Shown here one piece after another: positions 41,904-51,525 of a DNA stretch of 64,000 nucleotides (its first letter is position 1; every line of letters begins with the position of its first letter). The stretch spans positions 55,448 to 119,447 of the forward strand of contig CAZARI010000005.1 in assembly GCA_964487545.1 (NCBI GenBank). Reading direction: 5' to 3'. Source of the DNA: SKUL01 sp964487545 (GTDB lineage Bacteria > Bacteroidota > Bacteroidia > Flavobacteriales_D > SKUL01). The notes under the pieces were generated by a model. It was not told the DNA's origin, ran no database searches, and saw nothing but the letters and a program-made list of their open reading frames with translations. Made by a program: the position numbers and the translations under genes.

Positions 41904-42941
41904 ATGAAAGTATTTATTCAAAATCGTATCAACCAACTACTCGCCCGAATGTTTATTGCACTGTTGGCTGTGGGGTGGTATGGTTGTACTTCAAACCCGC
42001 TCGATGTGGATATATCGGGTGTTCAGGTAGAGTTGCAAAGCTCGCGGCTCGATCGGGATCTTTTTCATGCCCAGGACTCGAATTTTAAACGGATCAACCA
42101 ACAGCTTTTTGATCAGTACGGCGAATTTTACCGTTATTATCTTGAGGATATTATCGCTATTGGCAGTCCGCAGGAACCCATGATAGCGGTTCACGTGGAG
42201 CGCTTTGCCACCGACCCCAATTGGCGCGAAGTGCAGGTGCAAATTGATCAGGTTTTTGCCGATATGACCCCATACCTCCGCGAATTTGAACAAGCGTTTC
42301 GTTATCACCGCTACCACTTCCCCTCCGACACCATTCCTGAAATTATTTTTTATAATTCCGGTTTCAACGTTGGGGTATATCCCGAAGGAAAATACCTGGG
42401 CATCGGTCTAGAGTGGTTTCTAGGTACCCAAAGTCCGGTAATTCAGCGGCTGGCACCAGAAAGTTTTCCGCAGTATTTCAAGGATAAGTTAAAGCCAGAA
42501 CTTCTGGTAAACAACGCGATTCGTGGTTTTTTGATGGTGAAACATCAGCAGCTACTCAAAAAGGAAGACCTGATAAACATGATGATTTTTCACGGCAAGA
42601 TCATGTACTTGATGGATGCGCTGTTTCCTGAAGGTTCGGACGAAGTGAAAATGAATTACCGCAGCGAAGAATTGGAGTGGTGCCGCAAAAACGAATACAA
42701 TATGTGGGTTCACCTGATTGACGCCAATTTGTTGTATACTACGAATGCCAAAGATCTGGCGGGCTTTATCAACGACGGGCCATTTACCCCGGCATTTCAA
42801 CAGGCTTCTCCGGCGCGAACCGGCGTGTGGCTGGGCTGGCAGATGATTCGACAGTACATGAATAAAAATAAGGACGTTACCCTGAAAGAATTGCTTCAGG
42901 AAGACAATCCACAGAAAATACTGAGATACTACAAACCCTAA
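41904..42941 (+). CDS. gldB: gliding motility lipoprotein GldB
   Basis: About 345 residues from the ATG at 41904. A lipoprotein-like leader ends VGWYGCTSN. SSRLDRDLFHAQDSN, YGEFYRYYLEDIIAIG and AFRYHRYHFPSDTIPEIIFY match GldB. Required for gliding and for stability of the T9SS/gliding machinery in flavobacteria. gldC follows after 7 nt and nadE is nearby, as in Flavobacterium johnsoniae. Confidence 0.9.
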   Translation: MKVFIQNRINQLLARMFIALLAVGWYGCTSNPLDVDISGVQVELQSSRLDRDLFHAQDSNFKRINQQLFDQYGEFYRYYLEDIIAIGSPQEPMIAVHVERFATDPNWREVQVQIDQVFADMTPYLREFEQAFRYHRYHFPSDTIPEIIFYNSGFNVGVYPEGKYLGIGLEWFLGTQSPVIQRLAPESFPQYFKDKLKPELLVNNAIRGFLMVKHQQLLKKEDLINMMIFHGKIMYLMDALFPEGSDEVKMNYRSEELEWCRKNEYNMWVHLIDANLLYTTNAKDLAGFINDGPFTPAFQQASPARTGVWLGWQMIRQYMNKNKDVTLKELLQEDNPQKILRYYKP

Positions 42942-42948
42942 TAAGACC

Positions 42949-43284
42949 ATGAGCAAAACTTCTGAAATAAAATTCACCGTTCACCTCGACGAAAATCATG
43001 TGCCTGAAAAAATTGGCTGGCATGCCGAAGACGGTGGAGTAGAAAGTGTATGTAAATCGGTTTTAATTGCCCTTTGGGACGAGCAGGAAAAAAACACCTT
43101 GCGCATGGACCTGTGGAACAAGGAAATGACCGTAGACGAGATGAAACACTTTTTTCATCAGAACATTATGACCATGGCCGACACGTTTGAGCGCGCCACC
43201 GGTGAAAAGGAAATGAGCCAGGATATGCGTGATTTTGGAATCTACTTTGCCGATAAAATGGAGCTGATCGACACCGGAGAGTAA
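42949..43284 (+). CDS. gldC: gliding motility protein GldC
   Basis: 111 residues, the usual size. SEIKFTVHLDENHVPEKIGWHAEDGG and KEMTVDEMKHFFHQNIMTM are typical GldC. Soluble cytoplasmic protein that enhances gliding. It lies 7 nt after gldB, forming a two-gene operon. Confidence 0.92.
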   Translation: MSKTSEIKFTVHLDENHVPEKIGWHAEDGGVESVCKSVLIALWDEQEKNTLRMDLWNKEMTVDEMKHFFHQNIMTMADTFERATGEKEMSQDMRDFGIYFADKMELIDTGE

Positions 43285-43291
43285 CGGCAGA

Positions 43292-43918
43292 TTATTGCTT
43301 GTTTTTGATCTCTTCAAACAGTGGATTGGTGTCGGCGATAATGTTCAGCAGGTCATCACGCCCCAAACCAGTCACCGAAGAAGTAATCACGTGAGGCGGC
43401 AGGGCTTCCCAGACCTTGAGCATTTCGTTTTTGTATTGTCGCATGTTTTTCCCCATCTGACTACTTGAAAGTTTGTCGTTTTTGGTGAAAACCATTACAA
43501 ACGGAATGCCTTTTACACCACACCATTGCATAAACTCCAGGTCAATTTTTTGTGGTTCCAGCCGCGCGTCGATCAGTACAAATAAATACATCAAGTTGCT
43601 TCGATGCAGTAAATATTTTCGGGTAAACTCATTCCATTGGAGCTGCAGTTTCTTTGATGTTTTGGCGTAGCCATAACCCGGCAGGTCGGCCAGATACCAC
43701 GGTTCGCTTTCTTTGTTGATGACAAAATGATTGATGGTTTGCGTTTTACCCGGACGACCCGAAGTTTTGGCCAGACCTTTTCGCTGACAGAGCATATTAA
43801 TCAACGAGGATTTGCCCACGTTCGATCTTCCAATAAAAGCATATTCCGGAAATTCCGGTGGCGGGCAGGCATCGGGGTTCGTGCTGCTCATTACAAATTC
43901 GGAGGTCTTGATGGTCAT
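43292..43918 (-). CDS. engB: ribosome biogenesis GTPase YihA/EngB
   Basis: 208 residues. G1 GRSNVGKSSLIN, G2/G3 TINHF and DLPGYGYA, G4 TKNDKL and G5 ITSSVTGLG. EngB assists assembly of the 50S subunit. Start overlaps the hydrolase stop by 4 nt, so the two genes form one minus-strand unit. Confidence 0.95.
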   Translation of the reverse strand: MTIKTSEFVMSSTNPDACPPPEFPEYAFIGRSNVGKSSLINMLCQRKGLAKTSGRPGKTQTINHFVINKESEPWYLADLPGYGYAKTSKKLQLQWNEFTRKYLLHRSNLMYLFVLIDARLEPQKIDLEFMQWCGVKGIPFVMVFTKNDKLSSSQMGKNMRQYKNEMLKVWEALPPHVITSSVTGLGRDDLLNIIADTNPLFEEIKNKQ

Positions 43919-44679
43919 GCTACAGGCAGTTTCTCCAGCCAGCGGTCCAGTATCTGGTTAAACTCTTCGGGGTGCTCCATCATCGGAGCATGTGCGCATT
44001 TGTCAATCCAAAATAAATCGGCATTGGGCAGGTACTCTTGAAATTCCTCGGCCACCTCGGGCGGTGTTATGGTGTCGTTTTTTCCCCAAATCAAACAAAC
44101 CGGCATCGGGTAGTTTTTCAATTCGTCGCGCATGTTGTGCCTGATTGCCGACTTTGCGAGATACAGCACCTTCATTAATTTGGCGCGGTCGCTGACCAGT
44201 TCAAAAACAACATCTACCAATTCGTCGGTTACCATTTCCGGTTCGTGAAAGGTAACGGCAATTTTTCCGCGGATATACTCTTTGTCACCGCGCCGGGGAA
44301 ATGAACCGCCAAAGGCATTTTCATACAAACCCGAGCTTCCGGTCAACACCATGGCGCTCACTTTTTCCGGATTCTTTAGCGCATAGATAAGCGCCACATG
44401 ACCGCCCAAAGAATTACCCAAAAGAATCAGGTCTTTATATCCTTTATAGTCGATAAATCGCTTAATGAATTTGGCCAAATTCTTCACCCCAGTTTTGGCC
44501 AGCGGCATGTCGTATAATGGCATAATCGGAACCACCACTTTATGGGTACGCGAGAAATGCGTAATCATATCGTTGAAATTGCTCAATGCCCCAAACAAAC
44601 CATGAAGCACCAAAATTACCTGACCCTCGCCTTTTTCGAGGTATCTGAATTTATCTTCTTCTTTTATTTGATAACTCAT
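43915..44679 (-). CDS. alpha/beta hydrolase
   Basis: 254 residues. Nucleophile elbow GNSLGGHVAL (Ser), oxyanion LHGLFGA, acid in IWGKNDTITPP and His in DKCAHAPMMEHPEEF form a full catalytic triad. Esterase- or C-C-hydrolase-like; substrate unknown. Cotranscribed with engB. Confidence 0.88.
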   Translation of the reverse strand: MSYQIKEEDKFRYLEKGEGQVILVLHGLFGALSNFNDMITHFSRTHKVVVPIMPLYDMPLAKTGVKNLAKFIKRFIDYKGYKDLILLGNSLGGHVALIYALKNPEKVSAMVLTGSSGLYENAFGGSFPRRGDKEYIRGKIAVTFHEPEMVTDELVDVVFELVSDRAKLMKVLYLAKSAIRHNMRDELKNYPMPVCLIWGKNDTITPPEVAEEFQEYLPNADLFWIDKCAHAPMMEHPEEFNQILDRWLEKLPVA

Positions 44680-44701
44680 GCTTAAGCCGGTTTGGCTAGC
44701 C

Positions 44702-44709
44702 CAAAATTA
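44702..44709 (-). promoter_or_regulatory. -7 promoter box TAATTTTG of the hydrolase-engB unit
   Basis: Exact TAnnTTTG match on the minus strand, 22 nt before the hydrolase ATG. The 290-nt divergent region to mraZ also contains GAGCAA (44718-44723)/TTGCTC (44771-44776) complementary arms. Confidence 0.45.
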
Positions 44710-44894
44710 AACTTTTTGAGCAATGCCCGATGACCCTGTTTATTGAAGTTTCAGCAAATGTTGTTGAAAATTGCTCAATGGGCAAATATAGAAACCATCT
44801 TTTAGTAGGCGCTGTTCGCAGTAATTATTTCTGATTTTTCTCAAGGTGCCGGACAATCAAAAAGCGCAGTTCGTCGTTAAAAGTTTTCCACAAA

Positions 44895-44930
44895 GTGGTA
44901 AAAAATGCCAGATAGTGGAAAAATGTGGTA
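44895..44930 (+). promoter_or_regulatory. MraZ-box-like direct repeats upstream of mraZ
   Basis: GTGGTA (44895-44900), GTGGAA (44915-44920) and GTGGTA (44925-44930) lie in 10-bp phase (offsets 0, 20, 30); the 44905 position (ATGCCA) is degenerate. MraZ of other bacteria represses its own dcw operon by binding direct GTG-rich repeats with about 10-bp spacing, so these are the likely autoregulatory sites. Confidence 0.55.
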
Positions 44931-44969
44931 GATATTTTCTACTTTTACCTTGTAAAAATAATTCTCACT

Positions 44970-45437
44970 GTGATAAACCTCCTCGGCGAATATGATTGTA
45001 AGCTCGACTCCAAAGGTCGGCTGATGCTTCCTTCGGGTTTGAAGAAGCAATTGGCTGAGGTGCTGGATAAAGGCTTTGTGATCAACCGCAATTTGCATCA
45101 GCGGTGTCTGGTGCTGTATCCGATGGAGGAGTGGCAAAAGCTGAGCGGAAAGCTCGGCAAGCTCAACCGGCTCATCAAAAGAAACGATGTGATTGTGCGA
45201 AAAGTGATGGGTGGCGCTACACCGGTCGAGCCCGACGGAACCGGACGATTGCTGATTCCCAAGTCACTCGTTGAGCACGCAAAACTCGAAACAGAGCTAA
45301 AAGTGGTGGGGAGTAATAGTACCGTAGAAATCTGGAGTAAATCAGAATATGAGTCGTTCATGAACGATGAAGATATTGATATGGAAGCACTTGCTGACGA
45401 TGTTTTTGGAAACTCCAATGATCCCTACAATGACTGA
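44970..45437 (+). CDS. mraZ: transcriptional regulator MraZ
   Basis: 155 residues from the GTG at 44970, which yields the canonical opening VINLLGEYDCKLDSKGRLMLPSG; longer in-frame starts would add a nonconserved leader through the repeat region. Two SpoVT/AbrB-like swapped-hairpin domains (first about 6-60; second with VEPDGTGRLLIPKSL). MraZ is the dcw repressor. The C-terminal tail is acidic. First gene of the division/cell-wall cluster. Confidence 0.9.
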   Translation: MINLLGEYDCKLDSKGRLMLPSGLKKQLAEVLDKGFVINRNLHQRCLVLYPMEEWQKLSGKLGKLNRLIKRNDVIVRKVMGGATPVEPDGTGRLLIPKSLVEHAKLETELKVVGSNSTVEIWSKSEYESFMNDEDIDMEALADDVFGNSNDPYND

Positions 45438-46329
45438 TTACCACGTTCCGGTATTGCTGCAGGAGAGTGTAAAAGGACTCAACATTCAACCCAACGGTAT
45501 TTATGTAGATGTCACTTTCGGAGGTGGTGGGCACAGCCGTGAAATTCTGGACCAGTTGCAAAAGGGCCGACTTATCGCATTCGATCAGGATGCCGATGCC
45601 GGAGATAATCGCATCGACGATGAGCGATTCGAGATCGTAGATCAGAATTTTCGCTACCTGCGCAACAATTTGCGCATTCGTGGAGTCGAAAAGGTGGATG
45701 GTGTGCTGGCTGATTTGGGCGTATCATCGCATCAGTTTAATGTCCCGGAACGCGGTTTTTCGTTTCGCTTCGAGGCGCCGCTCGATATGCGTATGGATCA
45801 GCACAATCCGCGCACTGCCGCTCAAGTATTACAGGAAAGTGACGAGCAAAAGTTGGCCGATATCTTTTATCACTTTGGCGAATTGAGAAATGCGCGTGCA
45901 GTTGCTGCCGCCGTGGTTGTCGCCCGGGAATCAGGGCCGATGAAAACCGTGCAGGACTTGATCAACAGCCTGAAGCACCTGGAGCCGGGTTACAAGCCGC
46001 ACCAGTTCTACGCAAAAGTGTTTCAGGCGCTGCGCATCGAGGTAAACGACGAAATGGCTGCACTCAGCGAAATGCTTAAACAAGCCATCGAGGTGCTCAA
46101 AATCGGTGGTCGGCTGTCGGTCATTTCTTACCACTCGCTCGAAGACCGGATGGTGAAAAATTATTTCCGATTCGGAAATCCCGAAGGCGAGCCGCAAAAA
46201 GATTTCTACGGAAACCTGCATCGCCCCATGAAGGTGATCAATAAGAAGCCAATTGGGCCAACGGATGAAGAAATTAAAGTGAATAACCGCGCCAGAAGTG
46301 CGCGATTGAGAATTGCAGAGAAGCTTTGA
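45430..46329 (+). CDS. rsmH: 16S rRNA (cytosine-1402-N4)-methyltransferase RsmH
   Basis: About 299 residues from the ATG at 45430, overlapping mraZ by 8 nt; it begins TDYHVPVLLQESVKGL. SAM motif VDVTFGGGGHSREIL, DLGVSSHQFN, FQALRIEVNDE and SYHSLEDRMVK are classical RsmH. It methylates C1402 of 16S rRNA. Longer starts inside mraZ are unlikely. Confidence 0.95.
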   Translation: MTDYHVPVLLQESVKGLNIQPNGIYVDVTFGGGGHSREILDQLQKGRLIAFDQDADAGDNRIDDERFEIVDQNFRYLRNNLRIRGVEKVDGVLADLGVSSHQFNVPERGFSFRFEAPLDMRMDQHNPRTAAQVLQESDEQKLADIFYHFGELRNARAVAAAVVVARESGPMKTVQDLINSLKHLEPGYKPHQFYAKVFQALRIEVNDEMAALSEMLKQAIEVLKIGGRLSVISYHSLEDRMVKNYFRFGNPEGEPQKDFYGNLHRPMKVINKKPIGPTDEEIKVNNRARSARLRIAEKL

Positions 46330-46703
46330 ACAAGAACCAACATAGCGAAACTCCGAAGAGACGGTCTTTTTTACAGCCGCTGTTCGACCTGCTTAACGGG
46401 AAGTATTTGTCGGGACAAAAGTTTCTCGATCAGCTTCCCTTTCTGCTCTATCTGTGCGGATTGGGTATTGGCTACATCGCATACGGCTACTTTACCGAAT
46501 CTACGGTAAAACAAATTTATCGTGTTGACGCCGAGTTGAAGGAGCTCAAGGCAGAGTACCTCACTTCACAGTCCATGCTGCAGCAAATCCGCCAGCAGTC
46601 AAATATTGCCGAAGCCATAAAAGACCTGGGGTTACAAGAATCGGTGACGCCACCGCAGAAAATTGTACTCTCTTTTGAATCCCATCAAACAAAAAAGCAG
46701 TGA
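46326..46703 (+). CDS. ftsL: FtsL-like cell division protein
   Basis: 125 residues starting with TTG (46326, TTGA overlap with rsmH). A basic N-terminus, one transmembrane helix (about 38-58, LPFLLYLCGLGIGYIAYG), then a coiled coil (VDAELKELKAEYLTSQSML) and an EAIKDLGLQES segment; this matches the FtsL/DivIC topology. Position between rsmH and ftsI makes FtsL the likely identity. It bridges FtsQ and the FtsWI synthase. Confidence 0.85.
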   Translation: MNKNQHSETPKRRSFLQPLFDLLNGKYLSGQKFLDQLPFLLYLCGLGIGYIAYGYFTESTVKQIYRVDAELKELKAEYLTSQSMLQQIRQQSNIAEAIKDLGLQESVTPPQKIVLSFESHQTKKQ

Positions 46704-48817
46704 GGGATCCGAAGAAAGACATATTGATGCGAACCTACTTCCTGTACTTTCTGGCTTGCCTGATTGGCGTGGGAATCGTAGCCCGCATTTTTATCATTCA
46801 GTTTGTAGAGGGGGAAAAGTGGAGCGAACGATCACGCTACCTGACTACAGATCTTAAAAACATTGAGGCGGTTCGCGGAAACATCTATGCCGAAGACGGA
46901 AGTCTGCTGGCCACTTCCATTCCAGTTTATGAAATCCGGATGGATCTGATGACCGAAGGAATGACTGACGAGCTGTTTAACCAGGATGTTGACTCACTGG
47001 CGTGGCACCTTTCCCAACTTTTTAGAGACCGCAGCAAAGCCGAGTATCTCGAATTGCTCAGGGGCGCACGTCGCAAAGAAAGCCGCTATCAGCTCATTCA
47101 GCGAAAGGTGAACTACAATCAAACCAAGGAGTTAAAAACCTTTCCCATTTTCAGACGCGGTAGAAACAAAGGTGGGCTGATTGTCGAAAAGCAGAATGTG
47201 CGCACCCGACCATTTGATGTCCTTGCCGCCAGAACAATCGGTTATGACCGCGAAGGTATTCAGCCGGTTGGACTCGAAGGAGCCTATCGGAATATACTCC
47301 GGGGTCAACCTGGAAAGCGTTTCGAAAAACGACTCGCCGGCGGAATATGGATGCCGATTAAAGACGGCAATGAAGTGGAACCGATAGATGGAATGGATCT
47401 GGTGACTTCGATCGATATCAATATTCAGGACGTAGCCGAAAATGCACTCAAGCGGCAGCTCGAAATGCACAATGCCGACCATGGATGTGTGGTATTGATG
47501 GAGGTGGAGACTGGCTTCATTAAAGCTATTGCCAATTTGTCGAACCGCCACGAAACGGGGTATTACGAATACTATAACTATGCGGTGGGGGAAGCCACAG
47601 AGCCTGGATCCACCTTTAAACTCGCTGCTCTGATGGCGGCCATTGAAGACGGGTTTGTGGACATCAACGATTCGATCGATACCAAAAACGGGCAGCACCG
47701 TTTTCACGACCGGATAATGCGTGACGCAAATCAAAGGGGCTACGGGAAAATCAGCGTAAAAGAAGCGTTTGTAAAATCCTCAAACGTTGGGATATCACGG
47801 GTCATTTATGATGCCTACAACAAAAACCCCCAGCGATTTATTGACCGACTGCACAGCATGGGCTTGGGTAAAAAGCTCGGGATTGATATTGCCGGCGAAG
47901 GTGCACCTCAAATCAAAAACGTAAGCGATAAGAGTTGGTCCGGAGTTACGCTGCCTTGGATGAGTATCGGATACGAAACTTTGCTGACTCCGCTACAGAT
48001 TCTGGCCTTTTATAACGCGGTGGCCAACAACGGTGTGATGGTTCGTCCACAATTTGTGACCAAAACCATGAAGCACGGCAAGGTGCAGGAAGAGATGAAG
48101 CCCGATGTGATCAATCCGGCCATTAGTTCAGGGCATACCATTGCCCGTGCACGCGAAATGCTGGAAGGGGTGGTGTCGCCAAACGGCACAGCAAGCAATC
48201 TGTACAATAGCGTGGTCAGTATTGCGGGTAAGACCGGTACCGCGCAAATTGCCAACGAACAATATGGCTATCGCTACGATCAGAAAGTGAGCTATCAGGC
48301 TTCTTTTGCGGGATATTTTCCGGCAGATAAACCTAAGTATTCGTGCATTGTGGTAGTGAATGGGCCTACTAACGAAGTGTATCACGGTAATCAAGTGGCT
48401 GGGCCAATTTTTAAGGAAATCGCACTGAAGATTTTCGCCAAGGATCCTGAGTTCCAGACGGACCCGATAGAGGCGCCGGAGAACTTGCTGGTTGGCGTTC
48501 CGATATCTAAAAGTGGCAACGCCCGCGATCTCAAACTGGTATTCGATGAGCTGGGCGTGCCGGTTGAAATCGTTGACCTCGATGCAGAGTGGGTAAGAAC
48601 CACCTCAGGAGAGAAAAATGTGAAGTTCAGTAAGACCACCTACCAGCAGGGGATAGTGCCTAATGTGATCGGCATGAGTGCGCAAGATGCACTATACCTG
48701 ATGGAAAGTGCGGGAGTTAATGTGCAGTTACTCGGACGAGGAACCGTAAAGAAACAATCGGTTGCGCCGGGAGCACGTGTGCAGGATGGGTTGCATGTAT
48801 CATTAGAATTGTCATGA
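46700..48817 (+). CDS. ftsI: penicillin-binding protein FtsI (PBP3-type) with PASTA domain
   Basis: 705 residues; GTG start in the GTGA overlap (ATG at 46727 possible). One membrane anchor (about 10-32), PBP dimerisation domain, then transpeptidase domain with active-site EPGSTFKLAAL (S-x2-K), SSNVGIS and KTGTAQI. One C-terminal PASTA domain (VPNVIGMSAQDALYLMES). It performs septal crosslinking with FtsW. Confidence 0.95.
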   Translation: MRDPKKDILMRTYFLYFLACLIGVGIVARIFIIQFVEGEKWSERSRYLTTDLKNIEAVRGNIYAEDGSLLATSIPVYEIRMDLMTEGMTDELFNQDVDSLAWHLSQLFRDRSKAEYLELLRGARRKESRYQLIQRKVNYNQTKELKTFPIFRRGRNKGGLIVEKQNVRTRPFDVLAARTIGYDREGIQPVGLEGAYRNILRGQPGKRFEKRLAGGIWMPIKDGNEVEPIDGMDLVTSIDINIQDVAENALKRQLEMHNADHGCVVLMEVETGFIKAIANLSNRHETGYYEYYNYAVGEATEPGSTFKLAALMAAIEDGFVDINDSIDTKNGQHRFHDRIMRDANQRGYGKISVKEAFVKSSNVGISRVIYDAYNKNPQRFIDRLHSMGLGKKLGIDIAGEGAPQIKNVSDKSWSGVTLPWMSIGYETLLTPLQILAFYNAVANNGVMVRPQFVTKTMKHGKVQEEMKPDVINPAISSGHTIARAREMLEGVVSPNGTASNLYNSVVSIAGKTGTAQIANEQYGYRYDQKVSYQASFAGYFPADKPKYSCIVVVNGPTNEVYHGNQVAGPIFKEIALKIFAKDPEFQTDPIEAPENLLVGVPISKSGNARDLKLVFDELGVPVEIVDLDAEWVRTTSGEKNVKFSKTTYQQGIVPNVIGMSAQDALYLMESAGVNVQLLGRGTVKKQSVAPGARVQDGLHVSLELS

Positions 48818-50277
48818 AATTGTTGAAGGACATATTATACAAATGTGGTCTCGAGGCCGTCGAAGGGTCTACCGGCATTGAGGTAGGAAACATCGCTTTC
48901 GATTCGCGCCAGGTGGAGCCGTTGTCGGCGTTTGTTGCCGTGCGCGGTTCACAGGTCGACGGGCACGAGTACATCGATCGGGCGGTAGAGGCAGGTGCAG
49001 TTGCGGTGATTTGTGAGCGTTTTCCAAATGAGCTGCGCCAAGGAGTAACTTATGTAAAGGTGCGCGATTCGGCTCGGGCGCTGGCTTTCATGGCCGCCAA
49101 CTTCTACAAACACCCATCGGAAGAACTGATTCTGGTAGGCGTTACGGGCACCAATGGTAAAACCACCACCGTTACGCTGCTCTATAATCTGTTTCACACC
49201 TTGGGCTATCCCTGCGGTTTGATTTCTACGGTTCGCAACATGATCGGCAATACCGAAATCAACGCCACGCATACCACTCCGGATGCACTTTCGCTGAACA
49301 AGTTGTTGCGCGAAATGGTCGACAGCGGATGCAAATATTGCTTTATGGAAGTATCGTCCCACGCCGTGGTTCAGCACCGGGTGAGCGGACTGAGCTACAA
49401 GGTGGGCGTGTTTACCAACATTTCGCACGATCACCTTGATTATCACAAAACATTTAAAGAATACATCCGCGCCAAAAAACAGTTTTTCGATTCGTTGCCA
49501 GTCGATTCCTACGCATTGGTCAATTCAGACGATCGAAACGGGGCCACGATGATACAGAATACGGCTGCTACCAAACGAACTTTCGGCTTAAAAACCATGG
49601 CCGATTTCCGCGCAAAAGTGATCGAAAACCAACTCACCGGATTACACTTGGTGTTGGGTGAAAACGATTTGTACAGCAAGCTGGTGGGAGGGTTTAATGC
49701 CTACAATCTTTTGGCGGTATACGGCACAGCGATGTTGCTAGGAGAAGATAAACTTGAAGTACTGACTGAGTTGAGTGGATTGGACGCGGTGGAAGGAAGA
49801 TTTCAATTGGTGAAATCCAGCAGAAACATTACGGCCATTGTCGATTACGCACATACACCCGACGCACTGAAGAATGTATTGGCCACGATAAAAGGTGTTC
49901 GCACCGGCACCGAGAAGGTAATCACTGTGGTGGGCTGTGGTGGAAACCGCGATGCGGAAAAGCGACCTGTGATGAGCAAGATTGCCTGCGAATACAGCGA
50001 TCAGGTAGTGTTCACCTCAGACAATCCGCGCTTTGAAGATCCCGAAGATATTATTCATCAAATGCAAAAAGGCCTCGATCCGGTGAGTGCGGCAAAATCA
50101 ATTGCAATTACCGATAGAAAAGAGGCCATCAAAATGGCTTGTAAAATGGCCAACCCCGGAGATATCGTGCTGGTGGCTGGTAAGGGTCACGAAAAATATC
50201 AAGAAATCAAAGGACAGAAAATGCCATTTGACGACCTACAAGTTGTTCATCAAATGCTTCAATTGCTTCAAAAATAA
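48814..50277 (+). CDS. murE: UDP-N-acetylmuramoyl-tripeptide synthetase MurE
   Basis: 487 residues. ATP site GVTGTNGKTTTVTLLYNL, central domain with ATHTTPD and NISHDHLDYH, and substrate-selection motif DNPR in TSDNPRFEDPEDI. DNPR implies meso-diaminopimelate as the third residue. 4-nt overlap with ftsI and 1-nt overlap with mraY. Confidence 0.95.
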   Translation: MKLLKDILYKCGLEAVEGSTGIEVGNIAFDSRQVEPLSAFVAVRGSQVDGHEYIDRAVEAGAVAVICERFPNELRQGVTYVKVRDSARALAFMAANFYKHPSEELILVGVTGTNGKTTTVTLLYNLFHTLGYPCGLISTVRNMIGNTEINATHTTPDALSLNKLLREMVDSGCKYCFMEVSSHAVVQHRVSGLSYKVGVFTNISHDHLDYHKTFKEYIRAKKQFFDSLPVDSYALVNSDDRNGATMIQNTAATKRTFGLKTMADFRAKVIENQLTGLHLVLGENDLYSKLVGGFNAYNLLAVYGTAMLLGEDKLEVLTELSGLDAVEGRFQLVKSSRNITAIVDYAHTPDALKNVLATIKGVRTGTEKVITVVGCGGNRDAEKRPVMSKIACEYSDQVVFTSDNPRFEDPEDIIHQMQKGLDPVSAAKSIAITDRKEAIKMACKMANPGDIVLVAGKGHEKYQEIKGQKMPFDDLQVVHQMLQLLQK

Positions 50278-51524
50278 TGCTGTATCACCTTTTCGACTAT
50301 ATCGACAAAACCTATGACCTTCCCGGAGCTGGCGTGTTTCAGTTTATTTCGTTTCGGGCAGCCATGGCGGTGATTACCTCGCTGGTTATTTCCATGGTTT
50401 TTGGCGGGAAACTCATCTCGCTCCTCCGTCGCAAACAGGTGGGTGAATCGGTGCGCGACCTGGGTTTGGAAGGGCAAAGCGAAAAGGCCGGAACTCCCAC
50501 TATGGGCGGACTTATCATCATTGCTGCCATATTAATTCCGGCCTTGTTATTTGCGCGACTCGATAATATTTACGTACAAACCATGATTCTGGCTACCATC
50601 TGGCTCGGGGTGATTGGGTTTCTCGACGACTACATCAAAGTGTTCAGAAAGAACAAACAAGGGCTGGCCGGAAAGTTCAAGATCATCGGTCAAGTGGGTG
50701 TGGGTATCATGGTGGGCTTTATGCTCTATTTCGACGATTCGGTGGTCATCAAACGAAAAGTTGAAGTGATGTCCGTTGCCGAAACCTCTGAAATGGCGAC
50801 CGACGTTGAGCGAGCCACCAAATACGAGTGGCGTGAAATGCGTGGAACCAAGACCACCATTCCGTTTGTTAAAAACAACGAATTTGATTACGCCTGGGTG
50901 CTCGGATTTTTGGGCGAAGAGGCCAGTAGAAAATGGGCGTGGCTAATATTTATTCCGTTTGTAATATTTCTGGTAACAGCGGTAAGCAACGGTGCCAACA
51001 TGACCGATGGCTTGGACGGTCTTGCCACGGGCACCTCGGCCATTATTGGCGTTACACTCGCCATATTGGCCTTCCTCTCGGGTAACTACATTTTTGCCGA
51101 TTACCTCAATATCATGTATATCCCCGAATCTGGAGAGCTCACCATTTTCATCAGTGCCTTTGTGGGGGCGTGCATCGGTTTTTTGTGGTACAACGCTTAT
51201 CCGGCCCAGGTTTTTATGGGCGATACGGGTAGTTTGGCACTGGGCGGAATCATTGCGGTTTTTGCAATTGCCATTCGCAAGGAACTTCTCATTCCCATCT
51301 TCTGCGGGGTTTTTCTCATTGAAAATGTATCGGTAATGATACAGGTGTTCTGGTTTAAGTTCACCAAAAGTCGCTATGGTGAAGGACGACGGGTATTTCT
51401 GATGGCACCCATTCATCATCACTATCAGAAAAAGGGCTGGCATGAAGCCAAAATTGTTGCGCGGTTCTGGATTCTTGGAATTCTACTGGCGGTCATCACC
51501 ATTGTAACACTCAAGCTCAGATAA
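50277..51524 (+). CDS. mraY: phospho-N-acetylmuramoyl-pentapeptide transferase MraY
   Basis: 415 residues, longer than E. coli MraY, as in other Bacteroidota, because of a central insert (about 155-215). Ten hydrophobic helices. Active-site loops GFLDDYIKV, NMTDGLDGLATG, VFMGDTGSLALGG and APIHHHYQKKGW. It makes lipid I on undecaprenyl phosphate at the inner membrane. Confidence 0.95.
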   Translation: MLYHLFDYIDKTYDLPGAGVFQFISFRAAMAVITSLVISMVFGGKLISLLRRKQVGESVRDLGLEGQSEKAGTPTMGGLIIIAAILIPALLFARLDNIYVQTMILATIWLGVIGFLDDYIKVFRKNKQGLAGKFKIIGQVGVGIMVGFMLYFDDSVVIKRKVEVMSVAETSEMATDVERATKYEWREMRGTKTTIPFVKNNEFDYAWVLGFLGEEASRKWAWLIFIPFVIFLVTAVSNGANMTDGLDGLATGTSAIIGVTLAILAFLSGNYIFADYLNIMYIPESGELTIFISAFVGACIGFLWYNAYPAQVFMGDTGSLALGGIIAVFAIAIRKELLIPIFCGVFLIENVSVMIQVFWFKFTKSRYGEGRRVFLMAPIHHHYQKKGWHEAKIVARFWILGILLAVITIVTLKLR

Positions 51525-51525
51525 C

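Noticed and set aside
44718..44784. GAGCAATGCCC and TTGCTCAATGGGCA near the hydrolase promoter as a riboswitch-like element
   Set aside because: The two complementary pairs are not nested (they would form a pseudoknot), and nothing else matches a known riboswitch.
44925..44969. Upstream start for mraZ
   Set aside because: It would place the protein start inside the GTGG repeats; the GTG at 44970 gives the conserved MraZ opening.
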